A stretch of 37,010 nt of DNA, taken from Acidobacteriota bacterium (GTDB lineage: Bacteria > Acidobacteriota > Thermoanaerobaculia > Gp7-AA8). Position 1 is the stretch's first letter. Every line of letters begins with the position of its first letter. The stretch lies in contig JAFAVZ010000485.1 in the NCBI GenBank assembly GCA_019242175.1, positions 1 to 37,010 of the forward strand. Direction: 5' to 3'. The notes beneath the pieces were generated by a model, which was not told where the DNA came from, searched no databases, and saw nothing but the letters and a program-made list of their open reading frames with translations. Of this stretch, positions 16,831-25,652 are shown one piece after another. The position numbers and the translations under genes were made by a program.

Positions 16831-17264
16831 ACGTAGGGGCCGGCTTCAGCCGGCCCGGACGGGCTAAAGCCCGCCCCTACGTTTCTCGTGATGTACTGGC
16901 ATCGACGTACGTGGGGACCGGCTTCAGCCGGTCCCGGGACGGGCTGAAGCCCGTCCCCAGGTTCCGTGATGTCTTGCAATGAGGTATGTAGGGGCCGGCT
17001 TGAGCCGGCCCGGACGGGCTAAAAGCCCGCCCCTACATTTTTCCGCCAGAACGTACGTGGGGACCGGCTTGAGCCGGTCCCGGGACGGGCTGAAGCCCGT
17101 CCCCACGTTTTCCGTGATGTCTTGCAATGAGGTACGTAGGGGCCGGCTTCAGCCGGCCCGGACGGGCTAAAGCCCGCCCCTACGTTTCTCGTGATGTACT
17201 GGCATCGACGTACTTCGGGACCGGCTTCAGCCGGTCCCGGGACGGGCTGAAGCCCGTCCCCAGG
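16831..17264. repeat. Alternating array of palindromes B-C-B-C-B-C (16831, 16909, 16986, 17055, 17134, 17212)
   Basis: Type B gtaggggccggcttcagccggcccggacgggctaaagcccgcccctac; type C gtggggaccggcttcagccggtcccgggacgggctgaagcccgtccccac; conserved linkers gtttctcgtgatgtactggcatcgacgtac and ccgtgatgtcttgcaatgagg. Confidence 0.95.
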
Positions 17265-17272
17265 TTTCACAC

Positions 17273-18262
17273 TCACCGTTGTTCGAGGCGGTTCACGTCT
17301 GGCAGCGGCGTCATTCCGGCCTGCGTCTTGCGCCGGTCCTTCGCGCGGTACAGGCGCTTGTCCGCCGCCGCGACCAGCGCGCCGACGTCGCGCGTGGCGT
17401 CGGTCGCGGTCGTGATGCCGATCGACGCCGTGGCGCGGAGCACGCCCTGCGTCGTCGTCCAGCGCATCGCGGCGACGCTCTCGTGCAGCCGGTTCGCGAT
17501 CCGCCACGCCTCTTCCTCGTCCGTGTCGGGGAGGAGGAGCACGAACTCGTCGCCGCCGTAGCGGGCGATGAGATCGCCGTAGCGCGTCTCGCGTTTCAAA
17601 CAGCCGGCGACGTCGGCCAACAGGCGGTCGCCCATCAGATGGCCGTGCGTGTCGTTGATCCGTTTGAAGTCGTCGAGGTCGAAGAGCACGACGCTCAGCT
17701 TCCGGCCGGCGCTGAGGATTTCCTCGGCCGCGCGGAACAGCGCGCGCCGGTTCGCGATCCCGGTCAGCTCGTCGGTGTAGGCGAGGCGTTCCAGCTCCTC
17801 GTTCTCCACGTGCAGCCGCCGTTCGAGGTCGAGCCGGCGCGCCGCGGAACGGAGCTTGGCCACGATCTCCGACTCCGGCATCGTCTTCGTCAGGAAATCG
17901 TCGCAGCCGCCGTTGAGCGCGCGCAGCTTCGTCTCGAAGCCGTCGTTCGCCGTCAGCATGATGCTGTAGATGCCCGCCTCTTCCTGCTGGATGCGTTGCA
18001 CCAGCTCGATGCCGTCCATGTGCGGCATCGCCAGGTCGACGAGCAGGATCTCGATCTCCCGATCGTTCCGCACTGCGTCGACGGCCGACATACCGTCATA
18101 GGCGACGGTGACGTCGAAGCCCGCCCGGTGGAGGATCATCGCCAGGTACTTCAGATACGCATGGTCGTCGTCGACGGCGAGGATGCGAACCTTCGGGCCT
18201 TGGTCGCTGCCATCGTCCGATCGTCTTCGGCTGGGTTTGTCAGGGATTTCATTGTCCGCCAT
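17273..18262 (-). CDS. REC-GGDEF response regulator / diguanylate cyclase
   Basis: VRILAVDDDHAYLKYLAMIL...EILLVDLAMPHMDG...MLTANDG; ARYGGDEFVLLLP intact active site; RYGD-LIARY-GGDEF gives an RxxD I-site five residues upstream. Confidence 0.95.
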   Translation of the reverse strand: MADNEIPDKPSRRRSDDGSDQGPKVRILAVDDDHAYLKYLAMILHRAGFDVTVAYDGMSAVDAVRNDREIEILLVDLAMPHMDGIELVQRIQQEEAGIYSIMLTANDGFETKLRALNGGCDDFLTKTMPESEIVAKLRSAARRLDLERRLHVENEELERLAYTDELTGIANRRALFRAAEEILSAGRKLSVVLFDLDDFKRINDTHGHLMGDRLLADVAGCLKRETRYGDLIARYGGDEFVLLLPDTDEEEAWRIANRLHESVAAMRWTTTQGVLRATASIGITTATDATRDVGALVAAADKRLYRAKDRRKTQAGMTPLPDVNRLEQR

Positions 18263-18339
18263 GTCCGCTCCGTCCCAGCAGCAATCGCAGTGCCGGAGCG
18301 AGCAGTGGACGTGATCACCATCACACGATTTCTATGGAC

Positions 18340-20909
18340 TTATTGCGATGGCACATAAGTCGGGTCCTGCGTGTCTCCATCAATGACCGATCCGTAGGCG
18401 GTAATGCGTCCGCTTCCGCTGATGACCTCGACGGAAGCGCGGGCGTTGTAAGTGTCGGTTCCCGGACCCAGCAGTTGGGAAAGGATGCTCGTGAACTGCA
18501 GGAAACCGTTCGCCGGCAGGTCCGTCTCGAGCACGGGTGACACTTTCGAGTCGGGGAGAGTGACGATGATTCGCACCCGCGCCGGATTGCCGCTGAGCTC
18601 GGCAAGGCCGAGGTTTGAACGGAAGCTGCGGGATTGCTCGAGCTGGAGCACCTGCAGCGCGCGGTCGCCCAGGCCGACGCCTTCCGATGGGGAGACGGCG
18701 GGGATGAATTGTCCGAACGTCCCATTGTTCGCCGCGATGCTGTAGGTCCGGCCGGTCGCGACGAGCGACGTGTTGCCGTCGGTCGTCATCACGATCGAGC
18801 CGCCGGACGCCGTCGTACCAAAGAGCGTCGGCAGCACGTTGTCGACCGCTTTCACCTGGCCGGCGGGGATCGTGATCGGCGTCGCCGTTTTCGCCCCGGC
18901 CGTGTTGCCTTGCGGGTAGTACGTCAGGTTCACGGTCGCGGACGTCGCGCCGCCGTTGAAGATGCGGATGTCGGAGTGGAAGTTCGCCGCGCCATTATTG
19001 AGGTCGGCCATGCCTGGAAGGACGTAACGCGACGCGCTCACCGTCGACGCCTGCACCGGCATCACCGCGAGCGGATCGGTCGTCAGGTTGTCGAGGACCG
19101 ACGCGTAGGCGGTGATCGCGCGGTGTCGGAGGTGACGGCGATCTCGATGCGGCCATCGTCCAGCGTCGGGATACCGTTCACGGCGAGGAACGAGTTGATC
19201 TGCCGATGCTCGCCGGGCTGCAGACTGAAATCGACGCTCTTCAGCAACGTGCCGAGGTCGTCGAAGACGCGGATCACGCCGCTGGCCGGGGAGCCGGAGC
19301 CTTCGACGATGCCGAGGTTCGTGCGGAACTTCGACGATTGGGCAATTTGCTGGAGGGAGAGGACGGGCGTGCCGCCGGCCGAGCCGCCCGGCAAGGGCAC
19401 GAGGCCGCCGGCGTTCGACGCGAACTTGCTGAACGGCACCGCGGCGATGAACTGTCCGAACGTGCCGGTCGGCGTGCTCGCGTAGGTGCGGCTGGAGGCG
19501 AACGTGAGCGGCGAGGAGTTGTTCAGCGGGCGGATCTCCAGCACGCCGAAACCGGAGTCGCTCGGCTGGCCGGTCGCGCCGAAGCCGAAGAAGTCTTTGA
19601 CGATGTCGTTGAGCGCGATCGTCTGGCCCGGCGCGACGTTCAGCTCCGTCTTCCGCCCGACCTTCGTGCCGTCGTTGCCCGACGGCGTGAACGTGATTGC
19701 GTAGCGGATGTCCGCCGCGCCGCCGTTCGTCAGGCGCACATCCGACTGGAACGGACCGCTCGCGCCCTGCACGTGCGTCACGACCGGGATGATGAGTGCG
19801 TTGCCCGGCGGGATCGACTTGCCGCTTGGCTCGACCGGCGTCACGCGGCTGATCGTGATCGGCGTCTTCGCCAGCGACGCGCCGTTCGCCGTGACGTTCA
19901 ACGTGCCGGTGTTCGCTCCCGCCGGGAGACCGACGGGATTCGCCGACACCGTCACCGTCGTGCCGCCGGGCGGAATCGTTCCGGAGCTGGGCGTCACGGT
20001 AAGGAACGGCTTGTCCGTCGACGCCGTGAACGCGACGTCGAGCGCGGTCTTCGCCTGCGGCGCATCGATGTGCACCGGGATGCTCAGAACGGCGGACGAC
20101 GTCTCGGGGATGACGACGTCGATGGGGCTCTTCGACGAATACGTCTCGAGCGCCTGCACGACGGTGCTCGCCGTCGCGGAGAACGTTGTGTTCGTCGAGC
20201 CGCCGCAACTCGTCGCCCGGACGCGGTAGTAGTAAGTGGTCGTCGAGCCGACGGCGTGCACGAAACGCGCGCTTCGCTCGGTCGTGGTCGTGGTCGTGGG
20301 ATTCGCGAAGTCGGGAGTCGTCGACTCCTGGATCTCGTACGTCGCATTCGGCTGGGAGACTTCGCTCCAGCTCACGAAGTAGCCGACGTTCGACGGCGAC
20401 GCCGGCGGCGCCGAGATCGTCGGCGTGCAAGTCGGCACCTCGGCATTCTGGAACGCATAGACGAACGCCAACTCGTCGCCGGTCTCGAGGTCGTAAACGC
20501 CGGTGAGGCCGATGAGCGGCAACGTCTGCGCCGCGCCCTGGGCGATGGTGACGTCGAAGTTGGAGAAGAATTGCGCGCCGGCCGGCAGCAGCGCCTCGCC
20601 CGCGCAGATGCCGAACGCCCCCGATTCGCCGCCGCTCGGAACGTCGCCGGTGCCGAGACAGAAGTCCAAACCGAGGGACGTTTGGAAGTTGTGGATCTGG
20701 ACTTGGGATGTGGGCGCGGAGGCGAACACGCCGGCGATGAACTCGCCGCCGCACGACATGTTCCCGGCATTGAGCGTCGTCGTCGAGCACTTCGCCGTTC
20801 CGTTGCCATCGAAGCCGCTGCAGGACATCGAGATCTGCAGATTGCACGCGGCGCGGGCGGTGACGGGAAGGAGCAGAGAAAGCAGCAGCAGGCGATAGAT
20901 GCGGGCCAT
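18340..20909 (-). pseudogene. Secreted FN3/BACON-like multidomain protein with an internal frameshift near 19114-19124
   Basis: Start MARIYRLLLLSLLLPVTARAACNLQISMSCSG; N-terminal frame ends ...EIAVTSDTARSPPTRRSSTT* at 19083, while the homologous sequence ITAYASVLDNLTTDPLAVMPVQASTVSASRYVLPG... continues in the next frame to 18340. Confidence 0.75.
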
Positions 20910-21708
20910 GGCAACGGAAATTGTACTGGTGTACTCTCCGCGCACTTTGTCCCAGAGGAATCGGCTCCTGCCGTTCACCGGCGTCGTGCTCTTCATCGCA
21001 TTGTGGCAACTCGGCGTGGCGGTCTCCCGGAACACGCTGATTCCCGGCCCGCTCGCGGTCGCGAAAGGGATCGGCGAGCTCGCGGAGAAAGGGCTGCTGG
21101 TGCGCTATGTGGTCGCCTCGCTCTTTCGCGTGACGTGGGGCTATCTCGCAGCGCTCGCCATCGCCATCCCCCTCGGCATCGCCTTGGGGCTTTCCCGACG
21201 CGGGGAGATGGCGATCAATCCGATCCTGCAGGTGCTGCGGCCGATCTCGCCGCTGGCCTGGATCCCGATCGCAATCCTTTGGTTCGGCGTCGGCGACGTC
21301 TCGGCGATGTTCCTGATTTTCCTCGCGTCGCTGTTGCCGCTCACCGTGACGGCGCTGCACGCGGTGCACAACATCGACAACGTGCATCTCAGCGCCGGCC
21401 TCAATTTCGGGCTGTCGAAGGCGCAGCTGGTGAAGAGCGTGATCGTGCCGGCGATCCTGCCGCAGCTGATCGTCGGGATGCGCATCACGCTCGGCATCGC
21501 CTGGCTGGTCGTCGTCGCCGCCGAGATGATCGCCGTCAACTCCGGCCTCGGCTTTCTCATCGTCGATGCGCGCAACGCCGGTAATCGCTACGATCTCGTC
21601 GTGGCGGGCATGGTGCTGATCGGCATCGTCGGCGTGGGACTCGACGCGCTCATGCGCCGCCTGGAAAAACTCGACGCCGTACGCTGGGGCTACGCAGACG
21701 CCGCATGA
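20908..21708 (+). CDS. ABC transporter permease (TauC/SsuC-type, BPD_transp_1); exact start uncertain
   Basis: ...LIPGPLAVAKGIGELAEKGLLVRYVVASLFRVTWGYLAALAIAIPLGIALGLSRR...LRPISPLAWIPIAILWFGVGD...; EAA-type loop. ATGs at 20899/20908 overlap the divergent gene start; GTG 20929 or TTG 20947 are alternatives. Confidence 0.9.
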   Translation: MATEIVLVYSPRTLSQRNRLLPFTGVVLFIALWQLGVAVSRNTLIPGPLAVAKGIGELAEKGLLVRYVVASLFRVTWGYLAALAIAIPLGIALGLSRRGEMAINPILQVLRPISPLAWIPIAILWFGVGDVSAMFLIFLASLLPLTVTALHAVHNIDNVHLSAGLNFGLSKAQLVKSVIVPAILPQLIVGMRITLGIAWLVVVAAEMIAVNSGLGFLIVDARNAGNRYDLVVAGMVLIGIVGVGLDALMRRLEKLDAVRWGYADAA

Positions 21709-22439
21709 AAGTTCAATTCCGCAACGTCAACATGTCCTTCGCCAGCACGCGCGTTCTGGAAGACGTCGATCTCGACGTCCGCGAAGGCGAGCTGGTTTGC
21801 ATCCTCGGTCCCTCCGGCTGCGGCAAGTCGACGCTGCTGAACATCGTCGGCGGTTTCCTCCAGCCGACGAGCGGCTCGGTGACGATCGACGGCGAGCCGG
21901 TGACCGGTCCCGATCCGCGCCGCATCTTCGTGTTCCAGGAGCGCGGCGTGTTTCCGTGGCTCACCGTCGAAGGCAACATCGGCTTCGGCCTGCACAAGCT
22001 GAGCGAGGCCGAGCAGCAGAAACGGATCGCGCATTACGTGAATCTCGTCGGCCTGCGCGGCTTCGAAAAGTCGTATCCGCGCGAGCTGTCGGGCGGCATG
22101 AAGCAGCGCCTCGAAGTCGCTCGCGCGCTCGCCGTCGATCCCGACGTGCTCTATCTCGACGAGCCGTTCGGCGCGCTCGACTCCATCACGCGCCTGCAGA
22201 TGCGCCGCGAGCTGTTGCGCATCTGGCAGGCGGAGAAGAAGACGATTCTCTTCGTGACGCACGACATCGAGGAGTCGGTGCAATTGGCCGACCGCGTCGT
22301 GGTGATGTCCACCCGGCCCGCGCGCATCCGGCGCGTCGTCGAGATCGACATCCCGCATCCCCGCGATCTCTCCTCGGCCCGCTACATCGAATTGCGCGAC
22401 TCGATCTTCGCCGAGATCGGCCTCGCGCATCAGGTATGA
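21705..22439 (+). CDS. ABC transporter ATP-binding protein (TauB/SsuB-type)
   Basis: Walker A GPSGCGKST, signature LSGGMKQR, Walker B VLYLDEPFGALD; 4-bp overlap with the preceding gene. Confidence 0.96.
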   Translation: MKVQFRNVNMSFASTRVLEDVDLDVREGELVCILGPSGCGKSTLLNIVGGFLQPTSGSVTIDGEPVTGPDPRRIFVFQERGVFPWLTVEGNIGFGLHKLSEAEQQKRIAHYVNLVGLRGFEKSYPRELSGGMKQRLEVARALAVDPDVLYLDEPFGALDSITRLQMRRELLRIWQAEKKTILFVTHDIEESVQLADRVVVMSTRPARIRRVVEIDIPHPRDLSSARYIELRDSIFAEIGLAHQV

Positions 22440-23185
22440 GGCGCTACGTCTATCCGCTGCTCACCGCGTTGGCGCTCATCGCGGCCTGGTGGCTCGCCGT
22501 GCGCTACACGCACACGAAGATTTTCCCTTCGCCGCTGGACGTCGTCCGCGGCCTGGGCAAGCTCGCGGAGAAGAAACTGCTCTGGGCTTACATCGGCGAC
22601 TCGCTGTTCCGCGCGCTCACCGGTTATCTGATCGCCGTCCTGCTCGGCGTCCCCACGGGCATCGCGCTCGGCTGGTGGTCAGCGCTGGCGCGGGCGACGA
22701 ATCCGTTGATCCAAATGCTTCGCCCGATCTCGCCGCTCGCGTGGATGCCGCTCGCGGTGATCTGGTTCGGCGTGAGCAACGTCGCGCCGATCTTCCTCAT
22801 CTTCCTCGCGTCGTTTTTCCCGGTCGTGCTGGCGACGATGAACGGCGTGCGCAACGTGCCGCCGATGTATCTCCAGGCCGGCCGCAACTTCGGCCTCACG
22901 ACGCCACGCCTGCTGACGCGCGTGGTGTTGCCGGCGATTCTCCCGGCGACGCTCGTCGGCTTGCGGATCGCGTTCGGCGTCGCCTGGCTCGTCCTCGTCG
23001 CCGCCGAGATGATCGCCGTCGACTCCGGCCTTGGCTATCTCATCATCGACGCGCGCAACGCCGGGAAACGCTACGATCTCGTGGTCGGCGGCATGCTGCT
23101 CATCGGAACGATCGGCCTGTTGCTCGATTGGCTGATTCGGAGGACGGAGAAGCTGCCGATGGTGAAGTGGGGATTCCGCGAGTGA
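22436..23185 (+). CDS. ABC transporter permease (second, paralogous TauC/SsuC-type)
   Basis: MRRYVYPLLTALALIAAWWLAVRYTHTKIFPSPLDVVRGLGKLAEKKLLWAYIGDSLFRALTGYLIAVLLGVPTGIALGWW...; ATGA overlap with the ATPase; strongly similar to the 20908-21708 product. Confidence 0.93.
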   Translation: MRRYVYPLLTALALIAAWWLAVRYTHTKIFPSPLDVVRGLGKLAEKKLLWAYIGDSLFRALTGYLIAVLLGVPTGIALGWWSALARATNPLIQMLRPISPLAWMPLAVIWFGVSNVAPIFLIFLASFFPVVLATMNGVRNVPPMYLQAGRNFGLTTPRLLTRVVLPAILPATLVGLRIAFGVAWLVLVAAEMIAVDSGLGYLIIDARNAGKRYDLVVGGMLLIGTIGLLLDWLIRRTEKLPMVKWGFRE

Positions 23186-23252
23186 GTTGCTGGTTACTGG
23201 TTGCTGGTTACTCGTGCTTTTTCGTTTCTACCAGCAACCAGTAACCAGCAAC
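23186..23252. repeat. 22-bp perfect inverted repeat with 23-nt loop in the ABC operon
   Basis: gttgctggttactggttgctgg (23186-23207) and ccagcaaccagtaaccagcaac (23231-23252). Confidence 0.9.
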
Positions 23253-23267
23253 GAGTAACTGGTCCTT

Positions 23268-24326
23268 ATGAAGAAGCTCATCACCTTCACGATCGTCTGG
23301 TTGACTGTGATCACCGTCGCGCACATGACGCTCAACGTCAATTGGGCGGTGCTCCTCAACGACCGTTTGCCGGAGAGCAAGCGCAAGCTGAACGTCGCTT
23401 ACATCCCGGTGACGTGTCATCTCGCGTGCCCGGTCACCGACTACATCTCAGCCTACTCGGAGTCCGGCCAGATCTTCGTGCCGCGCATGTTCCAGGGCTT
23501 CCCGGAAATCAAGGAAGCATTGATGGCGAACAAGATGCAGGCCGCCTTCATGGTCGCGCCGATGGCGGTCGCCTTGAAGGCCCAGGGCGTTCCGGTCAAG
23601 ATCGTCTACCTCGGCCATCGCTACGGCAGCGCGGTCGTCGTGCAGAAGAAAGGGCCGGTGCACAAGTTCTCCGACCTGCGCGGCAAAACGGTCGCGATTC
23701 CGAGCCGCTTCTCCGACGAGCGCCTCATCCTCTTCAAGGCGGCGAAGGACAACGGCGTCGACATGAAGGACGTGCATCTCGTCGAGATGGCGCCGCCCGA
23801 CGTCGCGGGCGCGCTCGCCGCAGGGGCGATCGACGGGTTCTCGATGGGCGAGCCGTTCCCATCGCAGTCCGAGATGTCCGGCTACGGCCGCGTGCTCTTT
23901 CATGCGCGGCAATACTGGCCGGACTACATGAGCTGCGTGTTGGTGGTGCGTGAGGACATCATCGACAAACGTCCCGACGCGGTGCAGGTGCTGGTCGACG
24001 GCGTCGCCCGTTCGGGCCTGTGGCTCGAAGACGGAAACCGACGCCGCGCACATCGCGAGCACGCGGCGGATTTCGTCGGCCGCTATTACTACCGCCAGGA
24101 TCCGCGCCTCTTGCGCTGGGCGCTGCTCAATCCCGCCGACCGCGTGATGTACGAGCCGCTCTCGCCGCGCAAGAAGGACTTCGAGCTCGTCGTGAGCCTG
24201 ATGCGCGAGACCGGCGTGCTCGATCACTACATCCCGTTCGAGGACTACGTCGATACGCGCTTCGCGGAGGGATCGATGGGACAGACGGCCTGGCGTTACG
24301 AGGCGGGAGCGACGAAGGCTTGGTGA
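23268..24326 (+). CDS. ABC transporter substrate-binding protein (NMT1/CmpA/TauA-like)
   Basis: MKKLITFTIVWLTVITVAHMTLN...LNVAYIPVTCHLACPVTDYISAYSESG...MVAPMAVALKAQGVPVKIVYLGHR...DLRGKTVAIPSRFSDERLI... Confidence 0.85.
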   Translation: MKKLITFTIVWLTVITVAHMTLNVNWAVLLNDRLPESKRKLNVAYIPVTCHLACPVTDYISAYSESGQIFVPRMFQGFPEIKEALMANKMQAAFMVAPMAVALKAQGVPVKIVYLGHRYGSAVVVQKKGPVHKFSDLRGKTVAIPSRFSDERLILFKAAKDNGVDMKDVHLVEMAPPDVAGALAAGAIDGFSMGEPFPSQSEMSGYGRVLFHARQYWPDYMSCVLVVREDIIDKRPDAVQVLVDGVARSGLWLEDGNRRRAHREHAADFVGRYYYRQDPRLLRWALLNPADRVMYEPLSPRKKDFELVVSLMRETGVLDHYIPFEDYVDTRFAEGSMGQTAWRYEAGATKAW

Positions 24327-24880
24327 GCGGGCGTCCCGCCCGCAGGCCGCGGCACGTCCCGTGCCGCGGCTACGTGGCTACGTACCGTCGATAGCCGCGG
24401 CTACGTGGCTACGTACCGTCGATAGCCGCGGCTACGTGGCTACGTACGGTCGATAGCCGCCGGGCGGGACGCCCGTCGGCCCGCGGGCGAGACGCCCGCT
24501 CACCACGGCCCGTCCCGTGCTGCGGCTACGTGGCTACGTACGGTCGATAGCCGCCGGGCGGGACGCCCGTCGGCCCGCGGGCGGGACACCCGCTCAGCAC
24601 GGCCCGTCCCGTGCCGCGGCTACGTGGCTACGTACCGTCGATAGCCGCCGGGCGGGACGCCCGTCGGCCCGCGGGCGAGACGCCCGCTCACCGCGGCCCG
24701 TCCCGTGCTGTGGCTACGTGCCTAACGTACCGTCGATAGCCGCCGGGCGGGACGCCCGTCGGCCCGCGGGCGGGACGCCCGCTCACCGCGGCACGTCCCG
24801 TGCGGCGGCTACGTGGCTAATGTACAGTCGATAGCCGTCGGGCGGGACGCCCGTCGGCCCGCGGGCGAGACGCCCGCTCA
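24327..24880. repeat. GC-rich tandem array: short 31-bp units followed by ~94-95-bp units
   Basis: Unit cgatagccgccgggcgggacgcccgtcggcccgcgggcgagacgcccgctcaccacggcccgtcccgtgctgcggctacgtggctacgtacggt; starts at 24451, 24545, 24639, 24734, 24829; two 31-bp cgatagccgcggctacgtggctacgtaccgt units just before. Confidence 0.92.
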
Positions 24881-25627
24881 CCACGCCGCCGCAGCGCGAA
24901 GTCGTTCGAACTCCTCGAGGGACATCTCCTCGGCGCGCGCGTTGTCATCGATGGATGCAGTGCGCATGGCGGTCAAGACATCCTCCCGCGTCGCGTTGCG
25001 ATAGCTCACGAGGTTGTTAAGCAACTTCTTGCGCCGCATCCGGAACGAAGCGCTGATCAACGCGTTCAACTCCTCGGACGCGAAGGGCTTGCGGTCGGGA
25101 TCGAGGACGACGACCGCGCTGCGCACTTTCGGCGGCGGAAAGAACGAGCCGGGGTCGAGCGTCAGAAGCGTGCGCGCTTTCGCGTAGAGCTGCACGAAGA
25201 GCGTGAGATAGCCATACGCCTCGTCGCCCGGCTTCGCGACGAGCCGGTCGGCGACTTCCTTCTGCAGCATGAAGACCGCGCGGCGGCAGTGCGGGTCGGC
25301 GATGATCCGGCGCAGGATCGGCGTCCCGACGTTGTACGGCAGGTTTCCAACGGCGCGAAACGGCCGGTCCGGCAACGGCGCCTCGACGGCGTCGACATTG
25401 ACGATCGCCTCGCCGTACTTCCCACGCAATCGCGCCGCGAGCTCCGGGTCGATCTCCCACGCGAGAAAGTCTCCGCCGAGAGCGACGAGCTTCTCGGTGA
25501 GCACGCCTTCCCCCGGCCCGACCTCGAGGACGAGCTCGCCCGGCTCCGGCTCGACCGCCGCAACGATGCGGTCGACCGCCCCACGATTTCGCAGAAAGTT
25601 CTGACCCCACTTCTTTTTCGGGCGCAT
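24878..25627 (-). CDS. rsmA: 16S rRNA dimethyladenosine transferase
   Basis: MRPKKKWGQNFLRNRGAVDRIVAAVEPEPGELVLEVGPGEGVLTEKLV...GNLPYNVGTPILRRII...; GQNFL and NLPY motifs. Confidence 0.96.
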   Translation of the reverse strand: MRPKKKWGQNFLRNRGAVDRIVAAVEPEPGELVLEVGPGEGVLTEKLVALGGDFLAWEIDPELAARLRGKYGEAIVNVDAVEAPLPDRPFRAVGNLPYNVGTPILRRIIADPHCRRAVFMLQKEVADRLVAKPGDEAYGYLTLFVQLYAKARTLLTLDPGSFFPPPKVRSAVVVLDPDRKPFASEELNALISASFRMRRKKLLNNLVSYRNATREDVLTAMRTASIDDNARAEEMSLEEFERLRAAAAW

Positions 25628-25652
25628 CGGCGACGATAGACTAGCCCACCTC

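Noticed and set aside
16722-17170. Small ORFs (MSMLGRLESRPYV..., MRYVGAGLSRPGRAKSPP...) in the palindrome array
   Set aside because: Entirely repeat-encoded, same peptide appears from both strands because the DNA is palindromic.
16831-17264. CRISPR array
   Set aside because: Regularly spaced palindromes, but the linkers are themselves repeated rather than unique spacers, repeats are ~50 bp bipartite hairpins, and there are no cas genes.
18340-21387. 1015-aa ORF as supplied on the minus strand
   Set aside because: Only its C-terminal part (after ITAYASVLD...) is real coding; the N-terminal ~770 aa are out-of-frame translation of the FN3/BACON-like gene and antisense to the permease.
19206-21584. 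792-aa plus-strand ORF spanning the frameshifted gene and the first permease
   Set aside because: Arg-rich low-information translation crossing two opposite-strand/other-frame genes with clear domains.
24517-24834. 105-aa ORF in the tandem array
   Set aside because: Repeat translation (AAGRDARRPAGGTPA...), no independent coding evidence.
24389-24880. CRISPR array or integron attC array
   Set aside because: Units are contiguous 94-95-bp tandem repeats with no unique spacers and no cassette ORFs or integrase.
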